The notes: a model not told the origin generated them from the sequence alone. A stretch of DNA of 64,000 bases from an uncultured Sphingomonadaceae bacterium (GCA_947258815.1 CAMYJW010000032.1:1-64000); one strand, 5' to 3'; positions 19,530 to 29,008 are shown, counted from the first letter of the stretch. Made by a program: numbers and translations.

Positions 19530-20213
19530 TCATGGGTTCGCCCATCGGCGCAAAAGATTGTGGTATACGTGGATCAGGCGGTCAATGTCCGGATCGTCTG
19601 TGTTCCGGTCGCGCGACAGTGACTGAATTGATTGATCGAGTTCAAACAGCATCGTTCTGGCCTGTGTGTCTGCTATTGCGCTTTGCATCCACATAATCGC
19701 ACAGATGCGTTGCCCGCTTGTCACGGGCGTGACCTGGTGAAGGCTTGTCGAAGGATACAGGACGAGATCTCCCGCTTCGAGCTTGACCGGCTGTGCGCCA
19801 TAGGCTTCCTCGATCAGCAGTTCTCCACCATCGTAGTCTTCCGGGGCCGAGAGAAACAGCGTTGCCGAGAGGTCGCTGCGGATTGAAAAATTTTCTTCCG
19901 GGTGGCGCATGAGCGCGGCATCAACATGCGTGCCGTAATGTCCGCCGTCCTGATAGAGATTGAACACAGGTGGCCAGATCGTTTCCGCAAGGGAAGCAGA
20001 AACGAACAGCGGATTATTGCCCAGTTTGCGCAGGATCGTGTTGCCCAGCTCGCGGGCGACAGGATCGGATCGGTCAAGCTGAAGGTTCTGCTTTACCGCC
20101 ACAGAGCGGGTGCCGGCTGTTTGCGCGCCGTCGATCCAGTCGGCCGGCACAAGTCGCTTGCGAAACACATTCACCTCGTCGCCGTCGAGGAGCTTTTCGA
20201 TGATAACCAGCAT
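19530..20213 (-). CDS. piuC: PiuC/YbiX-type Fe(II)/2-oxoglutarate dioxygenase
   Basis: A 227-residue PKHD-type hydroxylase that usually accompanies catecholate siderophore receptors. The iron ligands are His96, Asp98 (HYGTHVD) and His159 (STSLHQV), and Arg169 in SGQR should hold 2-oxoglutarate. The N-terminus MLVIIEKLLDGDEV is typical of the family. It is the last gene of the exbB-exbD-tonB-receptor-piuC series, 70 bases after the receptor. Its exact substrate is not established for the family; a role in handling the imported siderophore is inferred. Confidence 0.9.
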   Translation of the reverse strand: MLVIIEKLLDGDEVNVFRKRLVPADWIDGAQTAGTRSVAVKQNLQLDRSDPVARELGNTILRKLGNNPLFVSASLAETIWPPVFNLYQDGGHYGTHVDAALMRHPEENFSIRSDLSATLFLSAPEDYDGGELLIEEAYGAQPVKLEAGDLVLYPSTSLHQVTPVTSGQRICAIMWMQSAIADTQARTMLFELDQSIQSLSRDRNTDDPDIDRLIHVYHNLLRRWANP

Positions 20214-20283
20214 ATCAAATGGCTCCAGTGACCTATGGAAAACCGGGAGGCGGGGGAGAGGATCCGCCTCCCGTCCTCCCTGG

Positions 20284-22632
20284 TCAGAACTTGCCCGTCA
20301 GTGTCAACGTCGCCCTGCGTTCATCGCCTTTATAGAGGAAGTGACCGCTGCGATAACCGGCAAGGTAATAATCGGTGTTGCCAACATTTGTTACATTGAC
20401 CCGCGCCGAAAAGTTCTGGTTGAACGCATATGACGCGAAAGCATCGAACGTCCAGTAATCAGGCACCTTGTATGCATAGACTTCAAGCGCGCTGTCATAA
20501 CTCGCCGCGTCGTCTGGTTGCCCGGTGAACATCTTTCCCTTGTAAGTCGCTGTGCCGCCGAATGCGATACTGTCGTTCAGCTGATAGCGCAGCTGCGCGG
20601 TGGCCTGTTCATCGACAAAGTTGCTGAGGAGTCGGCCAATCTTGTCTGGATCATTTGACGCAAGGATTTCTGAGTCCATTAGTGTCAGCGCAAACTGGCC
20701 GGAGAGCCGGTTGGTGATGTTACCGACAAGGCCAAGTTCGACCCCGCGCACGCGGTTCTTGCCCGAATTGAGCGAGCCGCCCGGATCATAGTCGGAGCCG
20801 AACGGTACGCTTTCGAAAACATCGTCCTTGGTGATCTGGAAGGCCGCCGCTGTCAGCAGCAAGCGATTGTCAAACAAGTCGGCTTTCACACCAAGTTCGA
20901 AGCTTTCCGAGCTTTCCGGACGCCCATCGCCAATGCCGATATCGTCAGCAACGCAGATGCCGCCGTAGCCGCAGTTGCCGCCAAGGTCGGATTCGCCGCC
21001 ATTAATGTTCTTCGCAGTGCCCCAATTGAAGTAAACATAGACATCGTCCATCGGCTTTACACCAATGCCGGCATGGCCGTTCCACAGCGTGCCCTTGTAA
21101 TTGTAGTCGGCTGCTCCGCCGAAGCCATCAACCGCATTACTGTAATTGAACGCATCGACGCGAAGACCACCATGGACAGACAGCCATGGATTTATGTCGA
21201 TCGTATCCATCAGATAGAAGGAGAGCGTTTTAACCTTCCAGTCGCTGTCAATCTGGCCGAACGCAATATCGCGCTGAAGAACGTTGTGAATGTCATCGAC
21301 GATCAGATCGCGATTGCCATCCGTGATGCAATAAGCGGGCCGGATGCCGCCACGACCAGCCGTTTCGCAGTTTGTCGCGCCATTTGTGGTCAGATCATAT
21401 GTGCCGTTCGCAACCTTAAGGTTGGAATATTCGGCGCCTGCGACAAGGTTGTGGCTCAGCGAGCCAGTCGCAAAATCGGCGATGACGTTAAACTGATTGA
21501 CGAAATATTCGACTTTCTGATTGCCTTGGTGGGTGCTCAGCGTCAGCGGCCCGTGCGTTTCGGTGTCCACATCAAACCCACCCCCGCGCAAGCCCGTTAG
21601 CACATAGCCGTTTGACGTTTCGCCATACCGCGTCGAATTGACAATCTGGAAGCCGTCGAACGGCGTTATGAACACCCGGCCCGTGATCGTATCGACATCG
21701 GATTCAAGAAAATCTTCGGACTGGGTGTAATTTGGCACCTCATCCCATGGTTCGTGAACCGTAACATCATCCGGGCCAGTTCCGGTCGGACGGGGAACAT
21801 AACCGCCAAGGTCTGGCGTATCTTCGGCCGTCAGATGATAATAGTCGAGCAACACACGGAAAGTGTCGTTCGGCTTGAACGATGCGGAAAGCGCGGCGCC
21901 ATAACGCTCACGGTCGGAGAAATTGCGGTTCGGCACGTCTTCAATACCGTAGAGCAGGTTGGCCCTGATCGCGAATGTATCGGAGAGCGGAATGTTGCCG
22001 TCCAGCGTGGCGCGGTAATAGCCATCGGTGCCGATCCCGGCGTCGACACGCGTGAACATATAATCGGTACTTGCCTGTTTGGTGATAGAGTTCACCGCGC
22101 CGCCGGTTGACCCGCGACCCGCAAATGACGAACTGGGCCCCTTGGTGATTTCGACCTGTTCAACCGCGAAGGTCTCGCGCGTGGTCATGCCCGGATCGCG
22201 CAAACCGTCGACAAATACGTCGCTGCGCGCTTCGTGCCCACGAATGATGTAGCGATCACCAAACGCATTGCCGTTTTCACCCGTTCCGACGGTGACGCCC
22301 GGCTGATTGTCAAGCAAATCCCGAAGATCGGTCGCGCCCTGCTCCTCGATCTGGCGTTCGGTGATGACCGAAACTGTGGCAGGCGTTTCGGAAAGTGGCT
22401 TTGTCCGACGTGGGTCGCCGGAAATACGGGCTTTGTATGGCGCGCCTTCCTGCGTGTAGGGGTTTGAGTCGGCGGTGAAATCCTTGATTTCAAGAGTGCC
22501 GAGTTCAACTTCCTCTTCAGCGTTCTGCGCATGTGCCGATGGTGTCAGGACCGTAACCCCCAGCCCGATGGCAAGCGCGGAACCCGTCGAACGTAAGCTT
22601 AACGGCTTCTTAGTATTGCGACGTAGAGTCAT
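20284..22632 (-). CDS. TonB-dependent siderophore receptor, Fiu/PiuA-like
   Basis: An outer-membrane receptor of 782 residues. A signal peptide ends at SAHAQ, and the mature N-terminus has VELGTLEIKDF, a TonB-box-like region. The plug contains SETPATVSVITERQIEEQGA, YIIRGHEARSDVFVDGLRD and VEITKGPSSSFAGRGSTGGA. The barrel closes with RRATLTLTGKF. This pattern fits catecholate receptors (Fiu, PiuA, CirA-like), and the following piuC gene supports it. I chose the ATG at 22632 over 22638 because GAAAGG then lies about nine bases upstream. The receptor follows tonB by 48 bases. Confidence 0.88.
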   Translation of the reverse strand: MTLRRNTKKPLSLRSTGSALAIGLGVTVLTPSAHAQNAEEEVELGTLEIKDFTADSNPYTQEGAPYKARISGDPRRTKPLSETPATVSVITERQIEEQGATDLRDLLDNQPGVTVGTGENGNAFGDRYIIRGHEARSDVFVDGLRDPGMTTRETFAVEQVEITKGPSSSFAGRGSTGGAVNSITKQASTDYMFTRVDAGIGTDGYYRATLDGNIPLSDTFAIRANLLYGIEDVPNRNFSDRERYGAALSASFKPNDTFRVLLDYYHLTAEDTPDLGGYVPRPTGTGPDDVTVHEPWDEVPNYTQSEDFLESDVDTITGRVFITPFDGFQIVNSTRYGETSNGYVLTGLRGGGFDVDTETHGPLTLSTHQGNQKVEYFVNQFNVIADFATGSLSHNLVAGAEYSNLKVANGTYDLTTNGATNCETAGRGGIRPAYCITDGNRDLIVDDIHNVLQRDIAFGQIDSDWKVKTLSFYLMDTIDINPWLSVHGGLRVDAFNYSNAVDGFGGAADYNYKGTLWNGHAGIGVKPMDDVYVYFNWGTAKNINGGESDLGGNCGYGGICVADDIGIGDGRPESSESFELGVKADLFDNRLLLTAAAFQITKDDVFESVPFGSDYDPGGSLNSGKNRVRGVELGLVGNITNRLSGQFALTLMDSEILASNDPDKIGRLLSNFVDEQATAQLRYQLNDSIAFGGTATYKGKMFTGQPDDAASYDSALEVYAYKVPDYWTFDAFASYAFNQNFSARVNVTNVGNTDYYLAGYRSGHFLYKGDERRATLTLTGKF

Positions 22633-22680
22633 TAGCATTAACCTTTCCTGTTGTTCATCGCGTGGTGACGTTCGTTGGCG

Positions 22681-23424
22681 TCACTTTGAATTGAGCGAGT
22701 AGTCGATTGGCAGAGAAATCGTCAGGCGCTCGCGTTCCATCGCCGAGGGTATCGGCGGCAGGGGAGAAACGCGCTGCATGAGGTCAAGAGTGGCATGGTC
22801 AAGCAGGCTTGAACCGCTGCTGCGCTTGATCGAAGACGCTGACACCGCTCCGGATCGTTCAACCGTGAAACGCACCGTAACGACGCCTTGCTGGCGCGCC
22901 TTTTTGGCTTCCGCGGGATAGCGTTTCTTCCGATTGAGATGAGCCATGAGCAGTGAATAATAGCGCGCTGCCTTCTTTTTCGCCTGCGGGCTATCCCCGC
23001 CTTGCCTGTTGGCAGTTTTGGGCATCGTGGACACGGACGCGGTAGCCACTGTCGGCGAAGTACGGGGCTGCACGGGCGCAGGCTGCGGCGTTGGCGGTGC
23101 CCGGTCCTGTGCCTGACGCTGTGTCGGGGGCGTAGAAACGGCAACATCGGAGATCGGCGCCTCGACTTTCGGCGCGCTGACGAACGAAGGCAATGGCGTC
23201 ATTTCGGCCCGCGATCGGGCGGGCGAGCCTGACGGTTCAGGCGCAAATACATTCTCTGTCCCTGGCAGCAGTTCAACCACATGCACCGGTTCAGCCATGA
23301 TGTTGTCTGGCTCGACTTGCAGGAATATCACGGCCGTAAGTAAACAGCCATGAAACGCGAGCGCTAACATTGCTGCGCTGCCCCACACAGTCCGGGCATT
23401 CGCGATGGTTGAGACTTGCGTCAC
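22681..23424 (-). CDS. tonB: TonB energy transducer
   Basis: A 247-residue periplasm-spanning protein. One N-terminal membrane segment (about 15-36, AAMLALAFHGCLLTAVIF) is followed by a Pro- and Gln-rich spacer (about 60-135). The C-terminal TonB domain has the signature YPAEAKKARQQGVVTVRFTV, ending ISLPIDYSLNSK. It links the ExbBD motor to outer-membrane receptors. It lies between exbD (5 bases away) and the siderophore receptor, so the operon carries its own energising machinery. Confidence 0.92.
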   Translation of the reverse strand: MTQVSTIANARTVWGSAAMLALAFHGCLLTAVIFLQVEPDNIMAEPVHVVELLPGTENVFAPEPSGSPARSRAEMTPLPSFVSAPKVEAPISDVAVSTPPTQRQAQDRAPPTPQPAPVQPRTSPTVATASVSTMPKTANRQGGDSPQAKKKAARYYSLLMAHLNRKKRYPAEAKKARQQGVVTVRFTVERSGAVSASSIKRSSGSSLLDHATLDLMQRVSPLPPIPSAMERERLTISLPIDYSLNSK

Positions 23425-23429
23425 TTAAC

Positions 23430-23846
23430 CTAAACCCCTTCGGCACCAACCAGCGCCACCTTGAGAAACCCGGCTGCGCGCAGAACATTCATTGCGGCCA
23501 TGATACGTTCATACTGGACGGACTTGTCAGCCCGCAGGAAGATGCGCTGCTCGCGATCTCCGTTGGAAGCGCGAACCAGCTCCTTGCCAAGCGTCGCCAA
23601 TGCAACCGGTTGGTCATTGACCGTCAGCCGACCTGCGGCCTCAATAGTCAGATACACAGGTTCATCCGGCTTCGCTTCGGGCTTTGCGTTCGAAACCGGT
23701 AGATCAACCTTGATGTCTACCGTCGCAAGCGGCGCGGCGACCATGAAGATGATCAGCAGAACCAGCATCACATCGATAAATGGCGTGACGTTGATCTCGT
23801 GATTGACGGGCAAGTCTTCGTCAGCGCTGGAGAGATTTATGGCCAT
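23430..23846 (-). CDS. exbD: Biopolymer transporter ExbD
   Basis: A 138-residue inner-membrane protein with one N-terminal membrane helix (INVTPFIDVMLVLLIIFMVA) carrying the essential Asp in PFIDVMLVL. A periplasmic domain follows. It forms the proton-driven motor with ExbB. It starts four bases after the exbB stop and ends five bases before tonB. Confidence 0.94.
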   Translation of the reverse strand: MAINLSSADEDLPVNHEINVTPFIDVMLVLLIIFMVAAPLATVDIKVDLPVSNAKPEAKPDEPVYLTIEAAGRLTVNDQPVALATLGKELVRASNGDREQRIFLRADKSVQYERIMAAMNVLRAAGFLKVALVGAEGV

Positions 23847-23850
23847 CGCC

Positions 23851-24645
23851 CTATTCGCCCCCTGCCTTGACCTTACCGCGACTGAGATCGCGTGAAATGA
23901 TCCTCAGGATCGCTGCAGCGGTATCTGCCACCAGCGCCCGATGAGCAGCAATTATTCGCGAGAAATGGTTATAAATGACAACAGCGGGTATAGCCGCAAA
24001 CAGGCCGAGCGCGGTTGCAAGCAAAGCTTCAGCGATACCAGGGGCGACAACCGCAAGATTGGTTGTCTGTTTCTCCGCAATCCCGATAAAGCTGTTCATG
24101 ATGCCCCAAACGGTGCCGAACAGTCCAACAAAAGGTGCGGTTGCACCAATCGTTGCAAGGATGTTTACTCCGGCAGTCAATCTGCGGGCGACAGCGGCTT
24201 CATGGCGCTGGAAACGTGATATAATTCGCTCTTTGATCCCTTCAGGATCGCTCAATGCGTCGTCAGAGAGACGCAATTCGGCGATTGCTTCTCTAACAAG
24301 CGCCTCACCGTTCAATTCCCCGCGCGCGCCAACTTCCTCAAGCGAACGCAGATCACGTACGGCCCCGTAGATTTGGCTCTGTTGACGATGGTTTTTGCGG
24401 AATTCTATCACCTTGGCGATAAAGACCGTCCACGTCACAAGCGAGGCGGTCAGAAGCCCGATCATAACGAGCTTTACCAGCCAATCAGCTTGCAGAAACA
24501 TCTCGCCGACCGAGAGATTAGTCGGCACAGCAACCCCGACCGGACGGGCAGATGCAGCGCTCGCCATGCCAATGGCACAAGCCAATGCGAAAGTACGCCA
24601 TGCAGTTAAGCATGCGCTGTTGATGTTACGATTCGAAGTTTCCAC
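23851..24645 (-). CDS. exbB: MotA/TolQ/ExbB proton channel protein
   Basis: A 264-residue protein with an N-terminal signal-like segment (ACAIGMASAASA) and three membrane helices: about 56-78, 160-185 (GVNILATIGATAPFVGLFGTV) and 200-225 (ALLATALGLFAAIPAVVIY). The conserved GATAPFVGLFGTVWGIM motif identifies the family. It is the first gene of the five-gene iron uptake operon; the Fur-like palindrome lies about 70 bases upstream. Confidence 0.93.
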   Translation of the reverse strand: METSNRNINSACLTAWRTFALACAIGMASAASARPVGVAVPTNLSVGEMFLQADWLVKLVMIGLLTASLVTWTVFIAKVIEFRKNHRQQSQIYGAVRDLRSLEEVGARGELNGEALVREAIAELRLSDDALSDPEGIKERIISRFQRHEAAVARRLTAGVNILATIGATAPFVGLFGTVWGIMNSFIGIAEKQTTNLAVVAPGIAEALLATALGLFAAIPAVVIYNHFSRIIAAHRALVADTAAAILRIISRDLSRGKVKAGGE

Positions 24646-24715
24646 CTTGCAAAACCCATTTTTTGCGATTCACTCGCACTAGCAGTACGGCGCGATAGCG
24701 ATTGTCCGGCCATAA

Positions 24716-24730
24716 TGCAAATGATTTGCA
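24716..24730 (-). promoter_or_regulatory. Perfect Fur-like palindrome before exbB
   Basis: TGCAAATGATTTGCA is a perfect inverted repeat (seven-base arms around G), embedded in ATAATGCAAATGATTTGCAATAG. It lies 70 bases upstream of exbB. Its form fits iron-responsive Fur boxes, and the downstream genes are all iron uptake. I see nothing else in the 24646-24863 gap. Confidence 0.65.
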
Positions 24731-24863
24731 ATAGTAAAATTGATCTGGATCAATCTTGGCAGGCGGTAACTCTTTCCAGCTCGATTTCAGTCGTCAAAAA
24801 ATAAGTGGAAAGGCCCCGGACCCAAACCTCCGCGCAGGAAGCCCAGGCCCGGGGTTAGGTTCA

Positions 24864-25043
24864 TTAGGCAGTCCGCTGCACGTCGTAGTAGTCACGCAGG
24901 GACTTGCCACGGAACATGTCGCTGCCGCATGCGCAGCATTCGACTGTCGCCAGTTCCCGTACAGGCTGGCGCGCCCACCGAGCCTTATGGAGCGTTCCGC
25001 AGGCCGGGCAGGTTAGTTCCTGGATGCCTTCCTCAAAAGCCAT
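24864..25043 (-). CDS. Zinc-ribbon small protein overlapping the integrase
   Basis: A 59-residue reading frame with two cysteine pairs, CPAC at 12-15 and CCAC at 36-39, spaced as in a zinc ribbon. Its ATG (25041-25043) lies inside the last codons of the integrase in another frame, so translation is probably coupled. No larger domain is present. Small zinc ribbons next to integrases may act as recombination accessory or regulatory proteins, but that is not shown here. Confidence 0.6.
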   Translation of the reverse strand: MAFEEGIQELTCPACGTLHKARWARQPVRELATVECCACGSDMFRGKSLRDYYDVQRTA

Positions 25044-26187
25044 CTATACCCTCCATTTGCGCCGCACCGGCCTCAACGGCCTTCAGCAGCGTATCGTTGG
25101 CCAAATGCGAGTAGCGCATGGTGGATTGGTAGTCGGCATGGCCAAGCACTTTACCGACCGCATAAAGGTCCGTGCCCGCATTTATCATGAAGCTGGCAGC
25201 TGAATGCCGCAGATCATGAATCCGAAGGTCCGGCAGCCCAGCCTTTGTCCGCGCAGTCTGCCACGGCTTTTTCAGATCGGCATAGGGTTGGAGCGTCAGG
25301 GGATTAGGAAGCACCCACTCGCAATGCCGTGGCAGGGTATCCAGAATATCCATTGCTGGCAGCGAGAGCGGCACATAGCGGGCCGCCCCGGTCTTGCTGT
25401 CGGGGATGAACCACGTCCGCCGATCGAGATCGACATGCTCCCACCGTGCCCGCAAAAGCTCCTGCTTGCGCGCGCCTGTATACAGCAAGAGCTGAACGAT
25501 CTCGGCCAGCAAAGTGTTTGAGGATTCTCTGCACGCCGCGATCAGCCGTGCCGCTTCCTGAGCGGTCAGAAACCGTTCCTTCTTGTTGTCAAATTTAGGC
25601 CTTGGCACAGCGCGGACAGGATTGGTTTCCGCACCGGGGATGCCCCACTTGGCAGCCAACTCGAAGGACCGATTGAGCATAACCCGCATTTTCTCGACGG
25701 TAGCGGGTGCCAAACCGCTTTGCCGTTTCTCGGCAAGCCAAACAGCAATCAATTGCGGTGTTATCTCATCAAGCCGCAGTTTGTTCCAACGTGACAAGTG
25801 GAGCCGAATGATGCGTTCGGTGTTCTCAGGGCGCTTTTGATAAGTGCGTGCATGAGCGATGTGCTGTTCGGCAAGTTCAGCATAAAGCGGGATGGCCTTG
25901 CGCACGGCTTTGTCTTCGGCGGGATCGCCGCCAAGCGTTACCTGCGATCGAAGCTGCTTCGCCTTTCGTTTTGCTTGATCGAACGTGATGTCGTTATAAC
26001 CGCCGATCTTGGTCTGGCGCTGACGACCCGCCGCGTCGTGATAGCGCAAATAATAGCTTTTGCCGCCGCTGTCGCGACACTCCAGCACAAAGCCAGTGAT
26101 TGATGTATCGTAGTAATCGGTGCGGCGCTTACCGGCGACGCAAGTTGCTTCCGCGCAGAATGGCGCGGTCAGTTTTTGCTTTGGCAT
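25033..26187 (-). CDS. Tyrosine integrase of the tRNA-Thr island
   Basis: A 384-residue site-specific recombinase. The N-terminus has the arm-binding DUF4102-type fold (about 22-90, YYDTSITGFVLECR, then KIGGYNDITFDQAK). A SAM-like core-binding domain follows (about 100-190), then the catalytic domain. The active-site set is complete: Arg240 (YTGARKQE), His324 and Arg327 (HDLRH), His350 (LGHAD) and Tyr359 (RYSHL). It should act on the tRNA-Thr attachment sites. It lies mid-island rather than beside an end. Confidence 0.93.
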   Translation of the reverse strand: MPKQKLTAPFCAEATCVAGKRRTDYYDTSITGFVLECRDSGGKSYYLRYHDAAGRQRQTKIGGYNDITFDQAKRKAKQLRSQVTLGGDPAEDKAVRKAIPLYAELAEQHIAHARTYQKRPENTERIIRLHLSRWNKLRLDEITPQLIAVWLAEKRQSGLAPATVEKMRVMLNRSFELAAKWGIPGAETNPVRAVPRPKFDNKKERFLTAQEAARLIAACRESSNTLLAEIVQLLLYTGARKQELLRARWEHVDLDRRTWFIPDSKTGAARYVPLSLPAMDILDTLPRHCEWVLPNPLTLQPYADLKKPWQTARTKAGLPDLRIHDLRHSAASFMINAGTDLYAVGKVLGHADYQSTMRYSHLANDTLLKAVEAGAAQMEGIDGF

Positions 26188-26296
26188 GTTGATGCATCCT
26201 ATTGTGTGATTTGAGGAATGGCGGGCTCAGGTTCGCGCCCCGGCACCGGGCGAACGCGCACAGCGCAAACCTGAAAACCTGCCGGACCTGAGGGCC

Positions 26297-26635
26297 TCAG
26301 CCGTCGAGGAGCTCGAACACCTTCGCGCCGCGCTCTTTCACGCGGTACGTCCAGTGATGATTGCCGGGCTTCTCGCCGGTGTAGCGCTCCAGGACGCGCA
26401 TGGCCGACCGGACAGAAACCTTGGCCCGTTTAGCTGCGGCCTTGGCGAGCGCCATCTTCTGGACAATGCCATCGTTGATGCAGCCCTTGATTGCATCGAT
26501 GACAAGTTCATCGGCGCGGTCGTCGATTTCCCGCTGGAGGGATTCCAGCGCAGCGGGATCGAGCAGCCGGACAGAAGCCAAGCGTTCTGCGTAAGAGATG
26601 CCCGGTCCGCCGGCATAGGCGTAAGCGGCTGGCAC
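26297..26635 (-). CDS. Island protein of unknown function
   Basis: A 112-residue reading from a GTG codon. The frame is open upstream to a TAA near 26710 and reads LEAEGDDTVVEFVVKKQRG before the GTG, which looks like real protein, so the true start may be an unusual codon upstream or the 5' end may be lost. The visible part is helical (AALESLQREIDDRADELVID) with a possible helix-turn-helix near MALAKAAAKRAKVSVRSAM. I do not recognise the family. It is upstream of the integrase by 109 bases on the same strand and may be a regulator. Confidence 0.45.
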   Translation of the reverse strand: MPAAYAYAGGPGISYAERLASVRLLDPAALESLQREIDDRADELVIDAIKGCINDGIVQKMALAKAAAKRAKVSVRSAMRVLERYTGEKPGNHHWTYRVKERGAKVFELLDG

Positions 26636-26760
26636 GACGCCGACGCCTCGTTGTTTTTTGACAACGAACTCGACGACAGTGTCATCGCCTTCAGCTTCAA
26701 GCGGCGTTAGGATATCTTATTGGTTATTATAACAAGGCGCTCCAGGAACCAACCTTCAAC

Positions 26761-27729
26761 ATGGAAAGTGACACGGAGATAAAATGGACACGTTCTCTCC
26801 GCCGTAGGTATACGGAGGGCCTGCCACTTCAATTTCATAGTGAGCGAATTCGGAACTCAAACTACAGGCCTTTCGCCAAGCGAAAGCTCTATTACGACGC
26901 CCATCTGAACGAGATGCACAATCTCACGCAGAAGCTGTTCGGAGATGGCCTACCTAATCCAGCGATTGCAATCATGGGAGATTCGACGGGGAAACCTTAT
27001 TTTTCGTTGGCGATCGACGAAATCCCAGACCTAAACTTTGTCAGTCCGGCATCAGGCGGTAGTCAAACTTTTAGCCGGTTTCATATTGCCGATTCCAGCG
27101 AGCGAGTCGAAAACATCACCGACTGGGCGCTCAACAAATTTATCAAGCACTATGGCAGGCGCGCCGGTGTTACTAAGGACGGGATATTCGCCTATTGCTA
27201 TTCCGTCCTCCACGATCCGGTCTATCGCGAGAAATATGCGCTGAACCTCAAACGCGAATTTCCGCGCATCCCTTTCTATCCGGATTTCGCACAATGGGTG
27301 GCATGGGGCGAAACGCTGCTCGAACTGCATATCGATTACGAAAAGGTCGAACCATGGCCGCTGGAGCGCGTCGACAAACCCCACCCAAAACGCGCCGAGG
27401 GATCGCATCCCAAGCCCAAGCTCAAATCGGTGCTCGCCGAGGGTGCGGAGACGGGCACCGTCGTAGTCGATGAAGACACACAATTGCGCGGCATCCCTGC
27501 GGCAGCCTGGAATTATCGACTCGGTAACCGTAGTGCCATCGATTGGGTGCTGGACCAGCACAAGGAAAAGAAGCCGCGCGACCCGACGATCCGCGAGAAG
27601 TTCAACACCTATCGCTTTGCCGACTACAAGGAGAGCATGATCGATCTGCTCGCTAGGGTCGTGCGGGTTAGTGTAGAAACCGTTGCGATCACCGAGGAAA
27701 TGCAAGGCTTAGATCGTGGCGACTGGTAA
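26761..27729 (+). pseudogene. Type ISP restriction-modification enzyme, C-terminal remnant
   Basis: The 322 residues match the C-terminal specificity part of Type ISP (LlaBIII-like) enzymes and related helicase-methylases. Recognisable segments are YRPFAKRKLYYDAHLNEM, VENITDWALNKFIKHYG, TKDGIFAYCYSVLHDPVYRE and LKREFPRIPFYPDFAQWVAWG. A complete enzyme is about 1600 residues, with nuclease, helicase and methyltransferase parts before this domain; none is present. The frame opens with ESDTEIKWTRSLRRRYTEG, itself mid-domain in relatives, so the 5' part was lost. It may still be translated from the ATG at 26761. Confidence 0.75.
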
Positions 27730-27802
27730 GTCAGCAGTACCGATTTGAGCTTTCCAGGCCAGCATTACAGCGGGCTAGCTAGGCTGGCGGGGAGACGCAA
27801 AG

Positions 27803-29008
27803 ATGCCGCGACGTAAAAGGGGCAATCACCTTGAGCGGTGGGAGGTTTCCCTGGTCAAGGTGATGCACGCGACCAAAAAATACAATGACCAGGATATCCT
27901 CGCCTATTTCACGAGACCCACGCGATCGATCAATGCCAGGCTCATCGGTGAAATCCGGTCTGGAAAAAAGCACAAAGCGGTCAAGGCTGCCTCTCTCGAC
28001 GAACTGGAACAGTTTCTCCGTACTTGGCCCAACGTGGATGGTGAAACGGGGTTGAGCCTTCGTGGCGATGAGCTCTTGGTCAAAGCGCGCGAAGCGATGA
28101 TTGCCGCCGTCCACAATTTCAACTCGGCTGGCCTAACCTTCCGGGCAGAGATTTTTATCACGACAGCCATGATCGCTTGGACTTACCTTTGCCACGCATG
28201 GTTCAAAGGCGAAGGGATCGATTATCGCTACAAGGAAAAGGGCGTTGCAAAAACGCTGAAAAGCGGTGCCGAAAAGTATTGGGAGTTGGGGAAGTGCATT
28301 CGACACAACAAACTGCCCATTTCCACTGGCACACGGCAAAATATCGAACTTCTGTTGGAGATACGCCACGAGATCGAACATAGGTCTACGGATAGGGTAG
28401 ACGATGCGCTCGGGCCTCTCATGCAGGCCTGCTGCATCAATTTCAACGAAGCAATTCGCAATTGGTTTGGCGTTCAATTCGGTCTGGAACGTCGCCTCCC
28501 ACTTGCATTGCAGTTTGTCACTTTTAATGCGGCTCAGGCGGCTGGCCTGAAGAAAGGCCACGATCTGCCGGCTACGATCGCTGCCGTCATGGACAACTAC
28601 CATGCGGCAATGAGCGAAGAGGAACTGCGCGACCCGGCATTTTCCTACCGCGTTGCATTCGTACCGAAGCTCGGCAGCAAGGCCAGCAAGTCGGACGTTG
28701 CTGTTGAATTCATCAAACCGGACTCGGATGAGGCAAAAGCAATCAACTCGGTTCTGCTCAAAGAGGTCGACAAAGCGCGGTATACGCCAACGCAGATCGT
28801 TCAAAAAATGAATGATGAAGGATATCCAGGCTTCAAGATCTCGGATCACACGGCGCTTTGGCAGGAGCTTGATGCCAAGGACCCAGCGAAAGGGCTAGGT
28901 CGGCAAGGAGATTACAAGAACACGTGGGTTTGGTTTGAAAATTGGGTCACGAGAGTCCGGGCACACTGCGAGGAGAACGCTGAACGTTATACTGCCGATG
29001 ATGATTGA
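27803..29008 (+). CDS. DUF3644 protein with a HEPN RNase-type motif
   Basis: A 401-residue protein. The region at about 88-200 (LLVKAREAMIAAVHNFNSAG, then RAEIFITTAMIAWTYLCHAWF) fits DUF3644. At 188-193 the sequence RHEIEH is an R-x4-H motif, the catalytic signature of HEPN ribonucleases used by many defence and toxin systems. The C-terminal third (about 320-400) looks like a separate DNA- or partner-binding part, rich in charged and aromatic residues (YTPTQIVQKMNDEGYPGF, TWVWFENWVTR). It is followed 40 bases later by an HNH-like nuclease gene on the same strand, inside a mobile island. Antiphage or toxin function is inference. Confidence 0.7.
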   Translation: MPRRKRGNHLERWEVSLVKVMHATKKYNDQDILAYFTRPTRSINARLIGEIRSGKKHKAVKAASLDELEQFLRTWPNVDGETGLSLRGDELLVKAREAMIAAVHNFNSAGLTFRAEIFITTAMIAWTYLCHAWFKGEGIDYRYKEKGVAKTLKSGAEKYWELGKCIRHNKLPISTGTRQNIELLLEIRHEIEHRSTDRVDDALGPLMQACCINFNEAIRNWFGVQFGLERRLPLALQFVTFNAAQAAGLKKGHDLPATIAAVMDNYHAAMSEEELRDPAFSYRVAFVPKLGSKASKSDVAVEFIKPDSDEAKAINSVLLKEVDKARYTPTQIVQKMNDEGYPGFKISDHTALWQELDAKDPAKGLGRQGDYKNTWVWFENWVTRVRAHCEENAERYTADDD

